Origin: a candidate division WOR-1 bacterium RIFOXYB2_FULL_46_45
GTDB taxonomy: Bacteria; Margulisbacteria; WOR-1; XYC2-FULL-46-14
Direction: 5' to 3'
DNA: 64,000 bases
Assembly (NCBI GenBank): GCA_001771585.1
Contig: MEUE01000001.1
Coordinates: 496,001 to 560,000, forward strand
This document shows positions 8,710 to 16,233 of this stretch, in pieces. Position numbers and translations under genes: made by a program. The notes beneath the pieces were generated by a model, which saw only the letters and a program-made list of their open reading frames with translations, made no database searches and was not told the DNA's origin. Within the stretch, counting starts at the first letter, position 1, and each line of letters starts with the position of its first letter.

Positions 8710-11577
8710 CTCCGGACAAACCTCACGATACGCGCAATACTGGCAGTTAAACGAAGAAGGCGCGGCCTTATAATTATCGGAATTGATCCCATCGGCAACT
8801 CTTGTAATCTTCTCCCACGTCTTGCCAAGATCTTTTGAATCTTTTTCAACCGACCCGATCAGTCCGGTATCCAAAAAATAAAGTTCAACCCGATGCGGCA
8901 GATTGGAAAACATATGCTGCCAGGCCAGGGCATAAATTGAAAGCTGTAAATTCTCTTTCGCCTTTTTGTCGGCCTTCTCCTGCGTCCTGACATCGGAGGA
9001 CTTAAAATCAATGATAAAAACTTTGCCATCCCTCTTATCCACCCGGTCAAACCGCCCCTTGACCCTGACCCCCTCCCTTACAATCGTGAACGGCTCTTCG
9101 ACAAAATGGGGGACAAAGCCGAGTTTCTCCTGGCTGTTATAAAATTTTTTCAGGGCCGTTTTCCCGGTCTCAAGCCGGAGCTCCTCGTGTTCGCGGGAGA
9201 TAAAACCCTCCGACGACCAGTTGTCCAAAAAGGCCCGTTCCAGCTCTTTGGCCGAAAACTTTTGGCCGTTCTTCTTGGCGATATGATAAACCTGCACCGC
9301 CTTGTGCAGAGCCGAGCCGTAGATGATCTGGTGGTTTGGAAGAAGCGGAATTTTTACGATATGGACATATTTATATTTTAGAGGACAGGTGAGATAATCA
9401 TCAATCTGGCGAAAACTTAAATTGAGGACCCCCTCTTTTTTATTTGTTTTTGAAACGACCTTTTCCCGCGGTGCAAAAAGCTCGATCTGCTCAACCGCTG
9501 AACGCTTCAATGTTTCGACATCGGCCCGCGGCTGGTCGAGCGCTTCCAAAACAAAAGGAGAAACCTTGCTGATCCTTTTTCCTCCGTAATCCAAAGATGA
9601 AGTCAGATACAATTCGGACTTCGCGCGGGTCATGGCGACATAAAAGAGCCGCCGCTCTTCCTGGATGTGAAAATCTCCCGAGGGCAGAATATCTTTGATC
9701 AGCTCCTCCGGCAATTCGATCGGATCTTTGCGGTTTCGGACCGGAAATTTTTCGTTGACACAGCAGGTGATAAAAACGACCGGAAATTCGAGCCCCTTGG
9801 CTTTGTGGACAGTCAAAATACTGACCGCCTCCTGATCAAAATCGGGCTGTGCCGAAGCGGGATCGTCACCGGCCTCTTTTAAGATATTGATATATTTGAC
9901 AAATTCCGCCACTCGGTCGACCTCCGCCACCTCCTGGAATTCACGCACCTTGCCAAAAAATTCGGCGATATTTTTCAGCTCCTGCTCCGATTTTTCATTA
10001 TGCTCACCGGTTAATTTCTTTAGATAACCGCTCTTTTTAAAAAACAGGTAGAGAACTTCGCCGGTTGAATGGTCTTTGGCGTAATCGATATATTCGGCAA
10101 TCGAAGCCATGATATTTTTGACTTTTTCCCTGGTATCCGCGCCGATGTCGGAGAGGACCTGATACTCGGCCTCCGGCGAATCAAGGTGGGTAAAGACATG
10201 GTGCAGGGTATAATTCCGGCGGTTGGCAAAAGTGTTCAGTTTTTGGAGGTCAAGAGCGTTTAATTCAAACAAGGGCGAACAAGCCAAATAATAGAGGCTG
10301 GGGCTGTCGGAGAGGTCGCCGATTACTCTCAAGAACGAGACCGCCATCTTGACCTCGGGGAGCGAATAGAGCCCTCCACCGCCGGCTGAAAGGTGCGAAA
10401 GTCCGAGCATGTTGAGCGACTGCTTAAACGGTTCGGCATTGGCGTTGGAGCGGGTTAATATGGCAAAGTCCGAAAGCTTATACTCTCCCGCTTCGACTTT
10501 TGTTTTGATCGTTTGAGCGATCCAATCGGCTTCGGAATAGACATTGTCGAAGTTTCTATGTTCCAAATGGGTCTTTTGCGGCGGATTTTCGGCCTGTAGC
10601 TTCTTATTGATTTTGCTTCTTATTTCCAACCTATCCGGATTGTTGTGTTGGATTAATTTATAAGCAGCGTCAAGAATAATTTGACTTGAACGATAATTGC
10701 GAATCAAAACAACTTTTTTGGTGTTTTTAAAGACCTTTTCAAAATTAAGGATATTTGAAATTGAGGCTCCGCGAAACTTGTAAATTGCCTGGTCATCGCA
10801 ACCTACGACGGTGATATTTTTATGTTTTTTTGCCAGAAGCTTGAGCAGTTCAAATTGGGCGTAGTTGGTATCCTGGAATTCGTCAACCAGGATATATTTA
10901 TATTTATTTTGATATTCTTTCAAAATCTTCGGGTGTTCGCGGAAGAGCTTGAGTGTCAAATTAACCTGGTCCCCAAAATCCAAAAAGTCCTTCTTATATT
11001 TCAGCTCCTGATACTTTTGATATACTTTTGCAATTTCTTTTTGTTTTTCCTTCTCCTCCGCCTTACCTGCGCCTGTGCCTGCGCCTACGCCTTTCTCCAG
11101 CCATTCCTCCGGAGTAACATCCTCATCTTTCGCACGCGAAATAACTCTAAGCAGTGCCTCGACATGCTTAATCGGGTCACCAAGGGAAATATAGTGCTTG
11201 AGCGGGAATTGGAAGATGTGGTCGCGGAAAAAGACCGCCTGCTCGGCAGAAGACAAGACCCGGTAATCGGGGCGCAAACCGAGATCGAGAGCGTGGTCGC
11301 GCAGGACCCGGTCGCCGAAAGCATGAAAGGTAGAAATTGAAACGTCGATATAGCCGTAGGGGACCAGTTGGTCAACGCGGGTCTCCATCTCGTCGGCCGC
11401 TTTGTCGGTAAAAGTGAGAGCCAGAATTTCTCCCGGCTTGGCTCTTTTGGAAGAGATGAGATAGGCGATTCTTCTGGTTATAACGGTTGTTTTTCCGGTT
11501 CCGGCACCGGCAATAATTAAAAGCGGCCCTTTATCGTGAACGACCGCCTCTTTTTGTTCGGGATCCAAATCGCGCAT
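8698..11577 (-). CDS. UvrD/PcrA-type helicase fused to a PD-(D/E)XK nuclease with Cys cluster
   Basis: A 959-residue SF1A DNA helicase and exonuclease in one chain. Walker A is AGAGTGKTT near residue 25, Walker B is LVDEFQDTN near 230, motif IV-VI elements include HKAKGLEFPVV and RRLFYVAMTRAK near 600-660. From about residue 720 follows a RecB/Cas4-like nuclease domain (YGSALHKAVQ, KGRFDRVDKRDGKVFIIDFKSS). It has a Cys in TCPLKY and a terminal CQYCAYREVC, together the four cysteines that hold an Fe-S cluster in AddB-like nucleases. A low-complexity GAGTGAGKAEEKEKQK insert lies near residue 175. The start at 11577 is chosen because TATAAT ends 6 nt upstream (leaderless); an ATG 18 nt earlier overlaps that box. 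Confidence 0.9.
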   Translation of the reverse strand: MRDLDPEQKEAVVHDKGPLLIIAGAGTGKTTVITRRIAYLISSKRAKPGEILALTFTDKAADEMETRVDQLVPYGYIDVSISTFHAFGDRVLRDHALDLGLRPDYRVLSSAEQAVFFRDHIFQFPLKHYISLGDPIKHVEALLRVISRAKDEDVTPEEWLEKGVGAGTGAGKAEEKEKQKEIAKVYQKYQELKYKKDFLDFGDQVNLTLKLFREHPKILKEYQNKYKYILVDEFQDTNYAQFELLKLLAKKHKNITVVGCDDQAIYKFRGASISNILNFEKVFKNTKKVVLIRNYRSSQIILDAAYKLIQHNNPDRLEIRSKINKKLQAENPPQKTHLEHRNFDNVYSEADWIAQTIKTKVEAGEYKLSDFAILTRSNANAEPFKQSLNMLGLSHLSAGGGGLYSLPEVKMAVSFLRVIGDLSDSPSLYYLACSPLFELNALDLQKLNTFANRRNYTLHHVFTHLDSPEAEYQVLSDIGADTREKVKNIMASIAEYIDYAKDHSTGEVLYLFFKKSGYLKKLTGEHNEKSEQELKNIAEFFGKVREFQEVAEVDRVAEFVKYINILKEAGDDPASAQPDFDQEAVSILTVHKAKGLEFPVVFITCCVNEKFPVRNRKDPIELPEELIKDILPSGDFHIQEERRLFYVAMTRAKSELYLTSSLDYGGKRISKVSPFVLEALDQPRADVETLKRSAVEQIELFAPREKVVSKTNKKEGVLNLSFRQIDDYLTCPLKYKYVHIVKIPLLPNHQIIYGSALHKAVQVYHIAKKNGQKFSAKELERAFLDNWSSEGFISREHEELRLETGKTALKKFYNSQEKLGFVPHFVEEPFTIVREGVRVKGRFDRVDKRDGKVFIIDFKSSDVRTQEKADKKAKENLQLSIYALAWQHMFSNLPHRVELYFLDTGLIGSVEKDSKDLGKTWEKITRVADGINSDNYKAAPSSFNCQYCAYREVCPESMQ

Positions 11578-11601
11578 GAAGCCATTATATTTCATTTAGA
11601 G

Positions 11602-11629
11602 TGAAATTTCGACCCGATTTTGACGATAT
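11602..11629 (+). promoter_or_regulatory. Sigma28-like promoter P1 upstream of the 11753 gene
   Basis: TGAAATTT (11602-11609), 12 nt, GACGATAT (11622-11629) on the plus strand. It is the distal of two such promoters before the same gene; the second lies at 11705-11732. Confidence 0.55.
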
Positions 11630-11642
11630 ACATATAGGAGGA

Positions 11643-11686
11643 GATCAGGATATCAGAATACCAGATTATCAGAGAATCAGAATATC
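11643..11686. repeat. Octamer tandem repeat (NNATCAGA)n, intergenic copy
   Basis: About five degenerate 8-bp units (ATATCAGA, ATACCAGA, TTATCAGA, GAATCAGA, ATATC) stand in tandem between the two promoters of the 11753 gene. The same octamer family occurs inside smpB near 62307-62345. The repeat lies in the putative leader of the P1 transcript. Confidence 0.75.
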
Positions 11687-11704
11687 CGGGATTCAAAAAA
11701 CGAC

Positions 11705-11732
11705 GCAAGTTTCGATGAGGATGAACCGATAA
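11705..11732 (+). promoter_or_regulatory. Sigma28-like promoter P2 of the 11753 gene
   Basis: GCAAGTTT (11705-11712), 12 nt, ACCGATAA (11725-11732), followed by a GGAGG ribosome site and the ATG at 11753. The sequence CGCAAGTTTC plus CGATAATATA is shared almost exactly with the promoter of the 13986 gene. Confidence 0.7.
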
Positions 11733-11752
11733 TATAAACGGAGGCGATTAAA

Positions 11753-12796
11753 ATGAGTGAAAAAATACCTGCTTTTGGAGATTTGCATCTAACTTCAAGA
11801 CAACCGTTAAGTAAAGACGCGAGTGGAATTATCCCCTATGAAAAGGGGCCCGCTCAACCCGCTCACATAGAAGACGCGCAAAGAACGATGGCCAGAGCTC
11901 AAGAACTGCTAAAATCCGATGATCTTTCTTTTGAAAAGAAGGAAAAACTTGAGGCAGCAATCGATGATCTTGATCTGGCCGTAAAATATGACGCCGACGA
12001 CGAATTTGAGGTGGGCAATAAAGCACGGGCAGTAAGAACTTTGATGAGGGCAATGTCCGGAGAAAAAGACCTTAAAGAAGCCAAGGCGGAAAAGGCCTCA
12101 AAAAGAACTCTGACTAAAGCCAAAAGGCTCGTTACCCGTTATGAAAAAGCCATTAAAAAAGACGACTCAAGCATCCCTTCCGATGTCCATATCAAAATGA
12201 CAGCATTAAAAACAGCCTTAAGGGAAGGGAAGGAAAACGAACTAAAAAGCGCTACTGCAAACTATGTTGATTCGGTAAAGCTTGCCAAGGCGTGGAGAGG
12301 CGTAAAATCAGGACCGGTTCTTGCCACAGCGCCAAAAACAAAAGGATCGAATACCGGGGAAATTGCCGATATTGGTTCGCTGGCAAGCCGGGTAAAATCA
12401 CCGGAAGAAGTGTCAACTGTTTTCAAAAAATCCGAAATATTTACTTCCTCCAAAAAAGAAATTCCCAAAGAAATTACACTTGGACAGGTAAAGATTCTTA
12501 TGCCTACTCCGCTGGAAGAGGCCGAAGCGCTTCCGGAAAAAATCCAGGAAGTATTGAATAATCTGGCCCCGAAATTAAGTTCAAAACTTGGGGATAAGGC
12601 CTACGGCAAAATAACCTTGCGAATCGATATTTCTAAAAGCGGTGAGGCGCGGGTTTCCGTGTCAAATGTTCAGGAAGCGGGCGGAACGGCAAGGGATATT
12701 ACCGCCGCGCTAATCGCAATAAATCTTGAGAAAAGCATTAAATTTGTTCCAAGAAAAGAACCTTCTATAATTGAATTTGACGTTGAATTAAGGTAG
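11753..12796 (+). CDS. Unrecognised protein of the sigma28-like regulon; helical N-terminus, possible TonB/AgmX-like C-terminus
   Basis: A 347-residue protein I do not recognise. There is no signal peptide. Residues 35-190 are strongly helical and charged (HIEDAQRTMARAQELLKSDD, KEKLEAAIDDLDLAVKYDAD), suggesting a coiled or tetratricopeptide-like region. Residues 190-250 look like a flexible linker. The last 70 residues start GKITLRIDISKSGEARVSV and end IIEFDVELR. This alternation of strands resembles a TonB C-terminal or AgmX-like domain, but that is a weak guess. A GGAGG site precedes the ATG. It has two sigma28-like promoters and is convergent with the CYY-family gene, overlapping it by 9 nt. 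Confidence 0.6.
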   Translation: MSEKIPAFGDLHLTSRQPLSKDASGIIPYEKGPAQPAHIEDAQRTMARAQELLKSDDLSFEKKEKLEAAIDDLDLAVKYDADDEFEVGNKARAVRTLMRAMSGEKDLKEAKAEKASKRTLTKAKRLVTRYEKAIKKDDSSIPSDVHIKMTALKTALREGKENELKSATANYVDSVKLAKAWRGVKSGPVLATAPKTKGSNTGEIADIGSLASRVKSPEEVSTVFKKSEIFTSSKKEIPKEITLGQVKILMPTPLEEAEALPEKIQEVLNNLAPKLSSKLGDKAYGKITLRIDISKSGEARVSVSNVQEAGGTARDITAALIAINLEKSIKFVPRKEPSIIEFDVELR

Positions 12797-13852
12797 CGGC
12801 TGGTAAGTATGGATAAGGATTCCCGGGGAGGGGATCCTTGACTGTTCCTGCTCTCTGCCTCTTGTGGCAAGATGGACAACCAGGTCTCCTTCCAAAAAAT
12901 CGGGCCCCAACCTAAGTATAAAATTACGGTCCTCCCAACCCAGCTCTTTTACCGTTTTATCAAACAGCATGGTTGGCAAATGGCGGTCTCCATCTAAAAT
13001 AACCACAAAAACCTTCGCGTCGGGATTAAAATACTTAATAAACGCGGGCAATCTGCCCCTATGCATATGGGCAGATCCGTGCTCCACAACCACTACGTTT
13101 CTTTTTTTGTCGTTTACCTTCTGTTGTATGCTCATCGCAGCATAAATTTCTCTCATCGTGTCAAAATAACCGTCCGGCAACCGACCGGCTTCGGCTTTTT
13201 CTTGTTCCGACATATTTGGCGCGATAACCCCATAACATTTTTTTCTCATAATAGGCGGTCGAAGGTTCATAAAATCTATTTCTTTTTGGGTGGTCAGCGT
13301 CGCGTCTTTCGACAACGAGTAGGCCGGCATGAAATTGTACCCCAATAAATAATAGTCCCATAACTCCTGGGCGCTAATCTCATCGTTGTTTTTGCTGTCG
13401 TCTTCAATCCCAAAGAGGGTCACTCCCTTTATTTTTTTTAAAATTTCGTTAACCAAAAAAACTTGTCCCGGCAACCCATGCCCAGTACCTATCAGGAGAA
13501 AAATGTCTTGATTTTTAGGGGTGGAATCAATTTCTCTTTGGATCGCGCCGACTATTCCTGAATTTCGGCGGGTTGCCCCGCGTTTAAGCCAGGTTATATT
13601 CGCGCTCGCCAGAAAATCCTTTAGCTCTGTCCCGTAAACCGGCAGCCTTTTGGAGTGAGGAGAAACTTTTTCTTGGACTTTTTTAAAAAACTCGTCAATT
13701 TCTTCTTTTTTGGTTAATGGTTTAGGGCGCTTCGGAGCGCAGGTTTCTTTCCCTTTACAATTTTTTTGCTCCTTCGGCCACATATAATAATCGACAGGAT
13801 ACCCTTGCGGCGGTTTCTGGCGGTAATAGCATTTTTCCATCCCTTCTCCCAT
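12788..13852 (-). CDS. Unrecognised CYY/CKGKxTC protein, paralogue A (possible ChaN/Tiki/EreA-like fold)
   Basis: A 354-residue cytoplasmic protein of no family I can name. The N-terminus has MGEGMEKCYYR and NCKGKETCAP, three cysteines that could bind metal. The core has AIQREIDS, then LIGTGHGLPGQVFLVNE near residue 135, SMREI/TMREI-type YFDTMREIYAAM near 230, and VVVVEHGSAHMHRGRLPAFI near 260, ending with DLVVHL. The two GxxH...GQ and HGxAHxxRGRLPxxI blocks recall ChaN/Tiki/TraB and erythromycin-esterase folds (inference). It is 25-35% identical by eye to the protein at 14612-15643. The sigma28-like -10 ends 6 nt before the ATG, so the mRNA is leaderless. Confidence 0.65.
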   Translation of the reverse strand: MGEGMEKCYYRQKPPQGYPVDYYMWPKEQKNCKGKETCAPKRPKPLTKKEEIDEFFKKVQEKVSPHSKRLPVYGTELKDFLASANITWLKRGATRRNSGIVGAIQREIDSTPKNQDIFLLIGTGHGLPGQVFLVNEILKKIKGVTLFGIEDDSKNNDEISAQELWDYYLLGYNFMPAYSLSKDATLTTQKEIDFMNLRPPIMRKKCYGVIAPNMSEQEKAEAGRLPDGYFDTMREIYAAMSIQQKVNDKKRNVVVVEHGSAHMHRGRLPAFIKYFNPDAKVFVVILDGDRHLPTMLFDKTVKELGWEDRNFILRLGPDFLEGDLVVHLATRGREQEQSRIPSPGILIHTYQPLP

Positions 13853-13858
13853 GTATTC

Positions 13859-13886
13859 TTATCCGCAATAAAAACAAAAAATTTCA
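13859..13886 (-). promoter_or_regulatory. Sigma28-like promoter of CYY paralogue A
   Basis: Reverse strand TGAAATTT (13879-13886), 12 nt, GCGGATAA (13859-13866), then ATG after 6 nt. The -35 block lies back to back with that of the divergent 13986 gene. Confidence 0.65.
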
Positions 13887-13887
13887 C

Positions 13888-13915
13888 GCAAGTTTCTGGT
13901 TAGATGATTCGATAA
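13888..13915 (+). promoter_or_regulatory. Sigma28-like promoter of the repeat-protein gene
   Basis: GCAAGTTT (13888-13895), 12 nt, TTCGATAA (13908-13915). The two -35 blocks of this divergent pair are separated by one base, so a single bound regulator could affect both genes. Confidence 0.65.
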
Positions 13916-13933
13916 TATAGATGGAAGACAAGA

Positions 13934-13954
13934 GCCCCTCGACAAGCTCGGGGC
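13934..13954. repeat. GC-rich imperfect palindrome in the leader of the 13986 gene
   Basis: GCCCCTCGA and GCTCGGGGC face each other across three bases, with 5 bp of perfect outer stem. It lies between the promoter and the AGAGGAGGAG ribosome site. Short GC-rich palindromes of this type are common dispersed repeats in bacteria; there is no T-run after it. Confidence 0.5.
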
Positions 13955-13985
13955 CAAAGACACTTCCGTAAGAGGAGGAGACAAC

Positions 13986-14573
13986 ATGTCTGACTGTTTT
14001 AAAATCGGTAGTTATTCATTGTGCGGATTAAACCCCTTCCGTGATTTATGGAGAAAAGAAGGGAACAAAAGCGTTAGAGTATCAGATGGCTTAACCACGG
14101 AACCATTAAAAGAAGCATCCCCTCAAAAATCAACAAAACCCAATGCAACAATCGAAGACTCTTCTGATTGGAAAGACTTAGGCGCAGGAAGAAAAGAACA
14201 CAAAACAATGGGATGGATAACCGAACCGTTGGGACCATACTCTGAACCATTAAAAGAATCCTCCCCCCAAAAATCAGCAAAACCCAATACAAAAGTCACT
14301 CCGCAAAAAGATGAATGGAGAACAGAAGGAAACAAACGCATAAGACTCTCTGACGGCTTGACCGTTGAGCCTCTGGAAGAAGAAGAAAAAACAAATACAT
14401 ATGATTTTAATTTTGAACCAGATGTGGTGGAATTATCTGAAAAATCAACAAAACCCAATGCAACAATCGAAGACTCTTCCGATTGGAAAGACTTAGGCCA
14501 AGGAAAAAAACAACATAAAACAATGGGATGGATAACCGAACCGCTGGGACCATACTCTGAACCATTAAAATAA
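13986..14573 (+). CDS. Unrecognised protein of internal repeats (WKDLG.../TEPL units)
   Basis: A 195-residue hydrophilic protein. After about 22 residues (SDCFKIGSYSLCGLNPFRD, two Cys) it consists of four alternating units. Type 1 is WRxEGNKxxRxSDGLTxEPL; type 2 is DWKDLGxGxKxHKTMGWITEP followed by LGPYSEPLK. The units are joined by SPQKSxKPN linkers. The encoded DNA repeat is 129 bp, nearly identical at 14128-14256 and 14442-14570. There is no signal peptide or membrane segment. It sits between, and divergent or convergent to, the two CYY paralogues, with a sigma28-like promoter and a strong AGGAGGAG ribosome site. Repeated short motifs in a disordered chain suggest a multivalent binding or phospho-acceptor protein, which is inference. 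Confidence 0.7.
   Translation: MSDCFKIGSYSLCGLNPFRDLWRKEGNKSVRVSDGLTTEPLKEASPQKSTKPNATIEDSSDWKDLGAGRKEHKTMGWITEPLGPYSEPLKESSPQKSAKPNTKVTPQKDEWRTEGNKRIRLSDGLTVEPLEEEEKTNTYDFNFEPDVVELSEKSTKPNATIEDSSDWKDLGQGKKQHKTMGWITEPLGPYSEPLK
14128..14256 (+). repeat. 129-bp intragenic direct repeat, first copy
   Basis: It encodes KSTKPNATIEDSSDWKDLG... to ...SEPLK in the 13986 gene and is almost identical to 14442-14570 (offset 314 bp). The few base differences suggest a recent duplication or ongoing homogenisation. Confidence 0.85.
14442..14570 (+). repeat. 129-bp intragenic direct repeat, second copy
   Basis: Second copy of the 14128-14256 repeat, ending exactly at the last codon of the 13986 gene. Confidence 0.85.
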
Positions 14574-14611
14574 GTTATAGAATTTCCACAGAACAAAACC
14601 CTGGAAAGTTA

Positions 14612-15643
14612 TTAATACGGATCGACAATATGTGATATGACAGGGTCTCCCTCTCTCGAAATCCCTTCCATTCTTACCCTGTCTCCGGTCGGCAGATGGA
14701 CAACATAATCAGCTTCCCTATATCCGGACAACTTTAATAAAAATAGATCATTAAGCTTCCCTTGGTCCTTTAGTGCCCGGTCAAAAGCGTACGCATCAAC
14801 ATAAGTCCCGCCGTTAAAAACAAACGCAACTACTTTTGCACGCGGATCTTTCTTCCTTATAAGATAAGGCAGTCGTTGTTTGTCCGCATGGGTCGCGCCC
14901 CAGCGCCAAAGCACCACATTCTTTCTATCCGAGAACATTCTTGCATAGGTGCTGTCAACCGCAAAAATTTCACGCATAGAATAGGAGTGCTTTTCCCCCA
15001 GATCCCTTTCAACCCGGTCCACCTTTGTCCTTTCAACATCAGAGAGGACAACATTGTAACAATTATTATGGGCCAATTTAAAAGTATTAAATTGTTCTTC
15101 ATATTCCCCTTTGGACTCATGCAAATAACTTTGCTTGTAGTTTTTATCGACAGAAAAAGGGAAATACCCGGTAATCAGGGCGTCGTCTATCAGCAACTGA
15201 AGGTCTACATTGTTCTCATCACTCCGTCCAAATTCAAGAGACAAATGAGTTGTTCCTGTTATTTTGCAACCATCTTTACCCTGTGAAATTAGTTCGTTAA
15301 AAAATGCGGTTTGTCCTTCAACCAAATGGGAAACACCAAAAATTATGTGGACATTTTGTTTTGATGATGAAGAATCTATCTCTCTTTGTATGGCGGCATA
15401 AACCACCCCTGCCCCCTCTTTTAAGTCCAACCTTCTCATCCATTGCGGTATGTTTTTTTCTTTCTTAGGGATTCTTTTAAAACTGCCTCTTCTGTTCGCC
15501 GTTTTGGAATTTAATTCGTCTTTGTTTTCTACTGTCTTAGGGATGTAGGGAGAGCAAGTCCCCTTCCCTTTGCACTCTTTTTGATGATTAGGCCAAAGTA
15601 GCCAGGGTTCCTTTCTGTAATAACACTGCGTTACTTCTCCCAT
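14612..15643 (-). CDS. Unrecognised CYY/CKGKxTC protein, paralogue B
   Basis: A 343-residue paralogue of the protein at 12788-13852. Shared landmarks in the same order are MGExxxCYYR, ECKGKGTCSP, YAAIQREIDS, FGVSHLVEGQTAFFNE, SYSMREIFAVDS, VVLWRWGATHADKQRLPYLI and DYVVHL. Conservation of GxxHxxxGQ and of H followed by R/QRLPxxI suggests catalytic or binding roles for these residues. There is no signal peptide. The promoter is the best match in the window (TGAAATTT-N12-GCCGATAA) and its -10 ends 6 nt before the ATG. The pair flanks the repeat protein gene at 13986, which points to joint function. Confidence 0.65.
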   Translation of the reverse strand: MGEVTQCYYRKEPWLLWPNHQKECKGKGTCSPYIPKTVENKDELNSKTANRRGSFKRIPKKEKNIPQWMRRLDLKEGAGVVYAAIQREIDSSSSKQNVHIIFGVSHLVEGQTAFFNELISQGKDGCKITGTTHLSLEFGRSDENNVDLQLLIDDALITGYFPFSVDKNYKQSYLHESKGEYEEQFNTFKLAHNNCYNVVLSDVERTKVDRVERDLGEKHSYSMREIFAVDSTYARMFSDRKNVVLWRWGATHADKQRLPYLIRKKDPRAKVVAFVFNGGTYVDAYAFDRALKDQGKLNDLFLLKLSGYREADYVVHLPTGDRVRMEGISREGDPVISHIVDPY

Positions 15644-15649
15644 GTATCT

Positions 15650-15677
15650 TTATCGGCGGGCTAGCGGGGAAATTTCA
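15650..15677 (-). promoter_or_regulatory. Sigma28-like promoter of CYY paralogue B
   Basis: Reverse strand TGAAATTT (15670-15677), 12 nt, GCCGATAA (15650-15657). The -10 block equals the FliA consensus. The -35 overlaps the pyrR stop codon. Confidence 0.7.
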
Positions 15678-16226
15678 CTCAATTATGACGCGGTCAACCC
15701 CGTCCATCTCGAGAACCTCAACTGAAACCCGCTCTTTTTTCGCGGTGGGGATATACTTTCCGGTAAAATCGGGGTGGATTGGGACTTCGCGGTGGCCGCG
15801 GTCAACCAGGGCGCAAAGCTGGACCTTGCTGGCCCGGCCGTAATCTTTCAGACCGTCCAAAGCGGCGCGGGCGGTGCGTCCGGCAAAAATAACATCGTCA
15901 ACCAAAACCACAATCTTTCCGTCAACTGAAAAAGGCATGTCGGATTTTTTGACCTCAACATATTCCCCTTTGATCGAAAGGTCGTCGCGATAAAGGGAGA
16001 CATCAATTGACCCGACCAGAACCGACGCCCCCTCGTTCTTTGAAATCTCCTTGGCAATTCGATTGGCGATCGGGAGGCCGCGATTCAAGATGCCAACCAG
16101 GACTATATCTTTGACTCCGCGGTTCTTTTCGACAATCTCATGCGCCAGGCGGCTGACCGCGCGCCGCATGTCGTTGTCGTGCATCACGACTTTCCCGGTG
16201 AATTTTTCTTTGGCTTTTGGAACCAT
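15675..16226 (-). CDS. pyrR: PyrR-type uracil phosphoribosyltransferase/regulator
   Basis: A 183-residue type I phosphoribosyltransferase of the PyrR family, which regulates pyrimidine genes by binding leader RNA and has weak UPRTase activity. The PRPP loop is IVVLVDDVIFAGRTARAAL near residues 105-122. VLVGILNRGLPIANRIAKEI near 42-60, IDVSLYRDDL near 75, and LVDRGHREVPIHPDFTGK near 140 are PyrR signatures. TATAAT (reverse of 16233-16238) ends 6 nt before the ATG, inside the 3' end of the phosphomutase gene, so the mRNA should be leaderless. No pyr biosynthetic genes are nearby. Confidence 0.9.
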   Translation of the reverse strand: MVPKAKEKFTGKVVMHDNDMRRAVSRLAHEIVEKNRGVKDIVLVGILNRGLPIANRIAKEISKNEGASVLVGSIDVSLYRDDLSIKGEYVEVKKSDMPFSVDGKIVVLVDDVIFAGRTARAALDGLKDYGRASKVQLCALVDRGHREVPIHPDFTGKYIPTAKKERVSVEVLEMDGVDRVIIE

Positions 16227-16233
16227 AATTTTA

